Assembly: GCA_016928755.1 (NCBI GenBank)
Contig: JAFGKB010000329.1
Location: 1 to 6,961 of the forward strand
Source: Anaerolineae bacterium
GTDB lineage: Bacteria; Chloroflexota; Anaerolineae; B4-G1; SLSP01
DNA: 6,961 bases
Reading direction: 5' to 3'
The notes below the pieces were generated by a model that was not told where the DNA came from, made no database searches, and saw only the letters and a program-made list of their open reading frames with translations. Position 1 is the stretch's first letter; the number at the start of each line of letters is the position of its first letter. The position numbers were made by a program, and so were the translations under genes. Positions 3,772 through 6,961 of the stretch are shown one piece after another.

Positions 3772-6700
3772 ATGAAGCACATAACCCGATGGATACTGGC
3801 TTGTTGCATACTTACCGGCATCATTTTTATATTTTTATACCTCCAACCCACAGAACCAGTACTAGGTATCAATGGAAGTATACAGAAAATCATCGTTCAG
3901 CGCATGTTGGACGGAGTGACCTCAAATGTCACCAGCTACGATAGTGGGTGGATCAATCACACTGTTGATTTTGACACCAAAGAAGCCGTATGCGTCACGC
4001 TCTATGCCCAAGGCGGAAGTGCCGATTGGACATACCAACTGAGTAGCAACTACGGTTATAACCGGAGCCACACAGGTGCAGTCACTCTCTATACTTTTTG
4101 TCCCTGGCCTAGGGAAGGCACATATACCCCAGTCATCGACCAGCATAGTCCGGGAACATTTACCCTAAATCCCGTTTATCCTGACCTGGTAGCAACACAG
4201 CCAAGTCCAGATAATGGAGCTAGTTTTCCCCCATTCTGCGAAGGACAAACCATCAATTGGTACACAACCGTCACCAATAATTCACGAGCCAAAGCGGGGG
4301 GAACTTATGTTGCATACTTCATCGTCACAAATCCCGATGACTACTTTTATCCATTTGCCGAGGTGGGCGTCGGAGGACTGGACCCCAATGAATTCCAAGT
4401 TGTTTATGCCTCACATACCTTCCAAGCCACAGACACCGGCACCCGCTATCTCAATGTGGAAGCAGACCCCGGAGATGGAGAAGCTGAAGCAGATGAGACT
4501 AACAACCGGCAATCTTACGGGCCATTCCAGGTCACCAGTTTCCCAACTAATCCCACGCTTTCCACACCCGCCAACCAAAGCCACCTATGCACGACCCGGC
4601 CCACATTCCAATGGACAAGTATTTCGGGAGCTAACAACTACCATATCCAAGTGGATAATAACATCACATTCTCCTCACCGGAGATTGATATAACAACCCC
4701 AGGCACAGCTTACACCCCCTACAGTGATTTGGCTCCAGATGACTATGTCTGGCGAGTGCAGGCCAGTAACAACTGTGGCAACGGAGTATGGTCACCGGTA
4801 TGGGAATTAACACTGCTCACCACGCCCAGAGCACCCACACTCCAAAGCCCGGCCAGTGGCAGCCACCACTGTGATGCACCGGCCTTGAGCTGGACAACAA
4901 TCACCGGGGCCACCAGCTACCGGCTCCAGGTAGATAATAGCGAGAGTTTCAGCTCACCAGAGATTGATACCACCACAAGTTACAATAGTTATAGCCCTGG
5001 ATTTGGACTAGGTGAAGGCACATACTATTGGCGTGTATTGGCTAACAATGCTTGTGGGGCAGGAGTCTGGTCAACAAGCCGGAGATTTATTATCGAAGGG
5101 TCACCACCTACCCCAGTCCTACTCTCTCCCCAGGACAACACGATTAAGTGTGACCCAACCCCGACGCTAGATTGGTACTCCGTGAGCGAAGCTGACACCT
5201 ATTACATCGAAGTTGCCGACAATATAGGATTCAACGCTCCAATGATTGCCGAGAATACCACCAGTTCCAGTTACACACCGCTAAGCCCACTCAACCCAGG
5301 CTTATACTATTGGCGGGTCTATGCCGCCAATGGTTGTGGGCAAAGTGCCTGGTCTGCAAGCAGGCGGGTTAATATCCTGACGACACCCACCGCACCCGGC
5401 TTAATAATGCCCCTCAATCATAGCCAAAGCAGCACGACATTGCCGGTCTTTACCTGGCAAGCGGCGAATCTGGGAGAAACATACACCCTGGAAGTGGATG
5501 ACAGCCCGGCTCTTTCCTCTCCGGAAATTGATCATACAACCGCGGGCACGACCTACACGCCGGAACACCCACTGAGCGAAGGTGTAACCTACACCTGGCA
5601 CGTACAGGCACATAACTATTGTGGAAATAGTCCTTGGTCCACGGCCTGGCAATTCGCCATTCCTCCAAGTCATACCCCACCGGTGACACTCACGCTTAAA
5701 GCACCGGTCAACGCCAGCCATCTCTGTACCCACACACCACTCCTGGAATGGTACCCTAACCCCAACGCTACATATTACCGGGTTCAAATCGACACGGACG
5801 CAGTATTTGCAGAGACCTTGATCAGCCACACAACCACTCTAACAGCCTATACTCCCACGTCATTGACAACAACAACCCCCTACTATTGGCGTGCCCGCGC
5901 CGGTAACGATTGCGGGACAGGGCCGTGGTCACATGTCTACAGTTTCACTTTGCATACACTCCCGGCGACACCGGAATTAAGCCACCCCCAGGCAAACAGC
6001 CTGATAACAACTACTCAACTGCCGGTTTTTGAATGGCACAGCATCAACGATGTAATCAATTACCAACTGGGTGTAAGAAGACCTGGTACGGCCACGCCCG
6101 TCATCAGTATCACAACCCCCTTGACCACTTATACCCCAGGAACCGCTATAACGCCAACCGGCTACACCTGGCAAGTACGCGCTACCAATCGCTGCGGGAC
6201 TGGCCCGTGGTCAGGGGTATGGGAGTTCACACTCCTCCCCCAACCGGTTTCCCCGACACTGTTAAGCCCGGTCAACACACAGCGAATCAGTGACACGACT
6301 AGGCCCACATTTGTATGGACACCCGTAGATTGGGCCACAAGCTACCAAATCCAGATAGATGGCGCACCGGCATTTACCACGCCAGTATTGAGTCAGACAA
6401 CACCGTTCACATATCACACGGCCTTAACCGGCCTCACACCGGGCGAGTATTATTGGCGGGTCAGAGCCGCTAATGACGGCAGCAACAGCCCCTGGTCGGA
6501 AATATGGAGATTCACCATTCAACCGAAGTTGGATAGCCCGGTCTTACAAACACCGGCAGACAAAAGCGTTATCACCACTTCTCCACTACTGCAATTTAGC
6601 TGGCTACCGGTGAACTACGCCACAGCTTACCAACTGCGCATCGGTGACAGTCCGAGTTTCCTAACCTGGGTATTGAGCTACACAACGCCCCGCACCTCCT

Positions 6701-6961
6701 ACACACCACCGCAACCACTCGTGCCGGGGACTTATTATTGGCAGGTACAGGCCAACAACACCGGAGGAACAGGGGAATGGTCACCGGTATGGGAGTTCAC
6801 TATCAATGCTCCACCGGGACCGGGCATACCACTGCTATTGGCACCGCCGGACAAAAGTATAACCACGACCACACGCCCCGCTTTTATTTGGACTCCGGCA
6901 GACTATGCCACCGCCTACCAACTACGCATCAGTGATAATCCAGGATTCAGCGCAACGGGAA
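3772..6961 (+). CDS. Secreted CARDB and FN3-like repeat protein (partial, runs off right edge)
   Basis: The frame is open for 1063 codons with no stop. Residues 5-24 are a hydrophobic signal or anchor segment. Residues 33-136 are a domain I do not recognise, with Cys74 and Cys110. Residues 138-254 are a CARDB domain, opening with DLVATQPSP and closing with EADETNN. Eight FN3-like repeats start at about 261, 355, 448, 542, 637, 734, 828 and 923, and a ninth begins at 1020, with a spacing of 93-97 residues. Each has an F/L-x-W strand, a central YYWRV-type strand (two repeats have YTW instead) and, mostly, a closing G-x-G-x-WS-x-x-W-x-F. The sequence is rich in Thr, Pro and Ser and poor in Lys, as usual for exported surface proteins. 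It probably acts outside the membrane in adhesion, as a cell-surface structure, or as a stalk for a C-terminal domain beyond the window; the function is unknown. Confidence 0.93.
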   Translation, partial: MKHITRWILACCILTGIIFIFLYLQPTEPVLGINGSIQKIIVQRMLDGVTSNVTSYDSGWINHTVDFDTKEAVCVTLYAQGGSADWTYQLSSNYGYNRSHTGAVTLYTFCPWPREGTYTPVIDQHSPGTFTLNPVYPDLVATQPSPDNGASFPPFCEGQTINWYTTVTNNSRAKAGGTYVAYFIVTNPDDYFYPFAEVGVGGLDPNEFQVVYASHTFQATDTGTRYLNVEADPGDGEAEADETNNRQSYGPFQVTSFPTNPTLSTPANQSHLCTTRPTFQWTSISGANNYHIQVDNNITFSSPEIDITTPGTAYTPYSDLAPDDYVWRVQASNNCGNGVWSPVWELTLLTTPRAPTLQSPASGSHHCDAPALSWTTITGATSYRLQVDNSESFSSPEIDTTTSYNSYSPGFGLGEGTYYWRVLANNACGAGVWSTSRRFIIEGSPPTPVLLSPQDNTIKCDPTPTLDWYSVSEADTYYIEVADNIGFNAPMIAENTTSSSYTPLSPLNPGLYYWRVYAANGCGQSAWSASRRVNILTTPTAPGLIMPLNHSQSSTTLPVFTWQAANLGETYTLEVDDSPALSSPEIDHTTAGTTYTPEHPLSEGVTYTWHVQAHNYCGNSPWSTAWQFAIPPSHTPPVTLTLKAPVNASHLCTHTPLLEWYPNPNATYYRVQIDTDAVFAETLISHTTTLTAYTPTSLTTTTPYYWRARAGNDCGTGPWSHVYSFTLHTLPATPELSHPQANSLITTTQLPVFEWHSINDVINYQLGVRRPGTATPVISITTPLTTYTPGTAITPTGYTWQVRATNRCGTGPWSGVWEFTLLPQPVSPTLLSPVNTQRISDTTRPTFVWTPVDWATSYQIQIDGAPAFTTPVLSQTTPFTYHTALTGLTPGEYYWRVRAANDGSNSPWSEIWRFTIQPKLDSPVLQTPADKSVITTSPLLQFSWLPVNYATAYQLRIGDSPSFLTWVLSYTTPRTSYTPPQPLVPGTYYWQVQANNTGGTGEWSPVWEFTINAPPGPGIPLLLAPPDKSITTTTRPAFIWTPADYATAYQLRISDNPGFSATG
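4552..6961 (+). repeat. Tandem FN3-like repeat units (eight full, one partial)
   Basis: Units begin at about 4552, 4834, 5113, 5395, 5680, 5971, 6253, 6538 and 6829, each 279-291 bp. Most are well diverged at DNA level, but some stretches persist: the 18 nt at 4788-4805 recur at 6777-6794. Units 8 and 9 are closest, with 37 of 48 bases identical between 6613-6660 and 6901-6948. The array continues past the window. Confidence 0.85.

Noticed and set aside
3790..3810. Lipoprotein signal (ILAC-C) at the start of the repeat protein
   Set aside because: Leu at -2 is a poor lipobox residue, and the hydrophobic stretch continues well past the cysteines, so a signal peptide or membrane anchor fits better.
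4214..4693. 159-residue plus-strand frame
   Set aside because: It is in another frame inside the 1063-codon repeat-protein gene, has no ribosome binding site and shows no domain.
5401..5829. 142-residue minus-strand frame
   Set aside because: It is antisense to FN3-like repeats 4 and 5; its length follows from the Thr/Pro-rich codon use of the real gene.

Overview
The window reads as ordinary bacterial chromosome of moderate G+C with A+T-rich intergenic regions. Its protein families suggest Chloroflexota, probably Anaerolineae-like: a ParB-fold protein with a DGNHRVSVA core, a cyanobacterial/planctomycete-type GlgC, a DUF1361 membrane protein and a very long secreted FN3-like repeat protein. 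The taxonomic call is inference from family resemblance; no rRNA or other marker gene is present.

Layout. Positions 1-170 hold a tandemly duplicated, hairpin-rich repeat. One copy carries the ribosome binding site and start codon of a possible minus-strand reading frame that leaves the left edge; in the other copy that frame is closed by a stop at codon 2. A ParB/sulfiredoxin-fold gene follows on the minus strand (171-722). Next is a 787-bp divergent gene-free region (723-1509) with five direct repeats of about 12 bp beside the ParB-like gene, a three-stem structured element whose minus strand ends in a T-run, two compact hairpins, one or two candidate promoters, and a long possible 5' leader for glgC. 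glgC (1510-2772, plus) encodes ADP-glucose pyrophosphorylase. A 13-bp terminator-like hairpin and a second 14-bp inverted repeat separate it from a DUF1361 six-helix membrane protein (2944-3648, plus), which appears to be expressed from a leaderless transcript. The rest of the window (3772 to the right edge) is one open reading frame of at least 1063 codons: an N-terminal signal or anchor segment, a domain I do not recognise, a CARDB domain, then eight complete FN3-like repeats and the start of a ninth. Its stop codon lies beyond the window, so no complete ORF represents it.

How the genes relate. There is no obvious operon. Each plus-strand gene has its own candidate promoter, and the last two share the same extended -10 element (TGCTATAAT). 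GlgC serves glycogen synthesis in the cytoplasm, but no other glg gene is present. The DUF1361 protein is in the membrane, and the repeat protein is most likely exported or held at the cell surface. I do not see a defence system, mobile element, CRISPR array, tRNA or rRNA. The most unusual material is the 12-bp iteron-like array beside the ParB-fold gene, the structured leader region upstream of glgC, the leaderless DUF1361 promoter, and the stepwise loss of paired cysteines along the FN3-like repeats.
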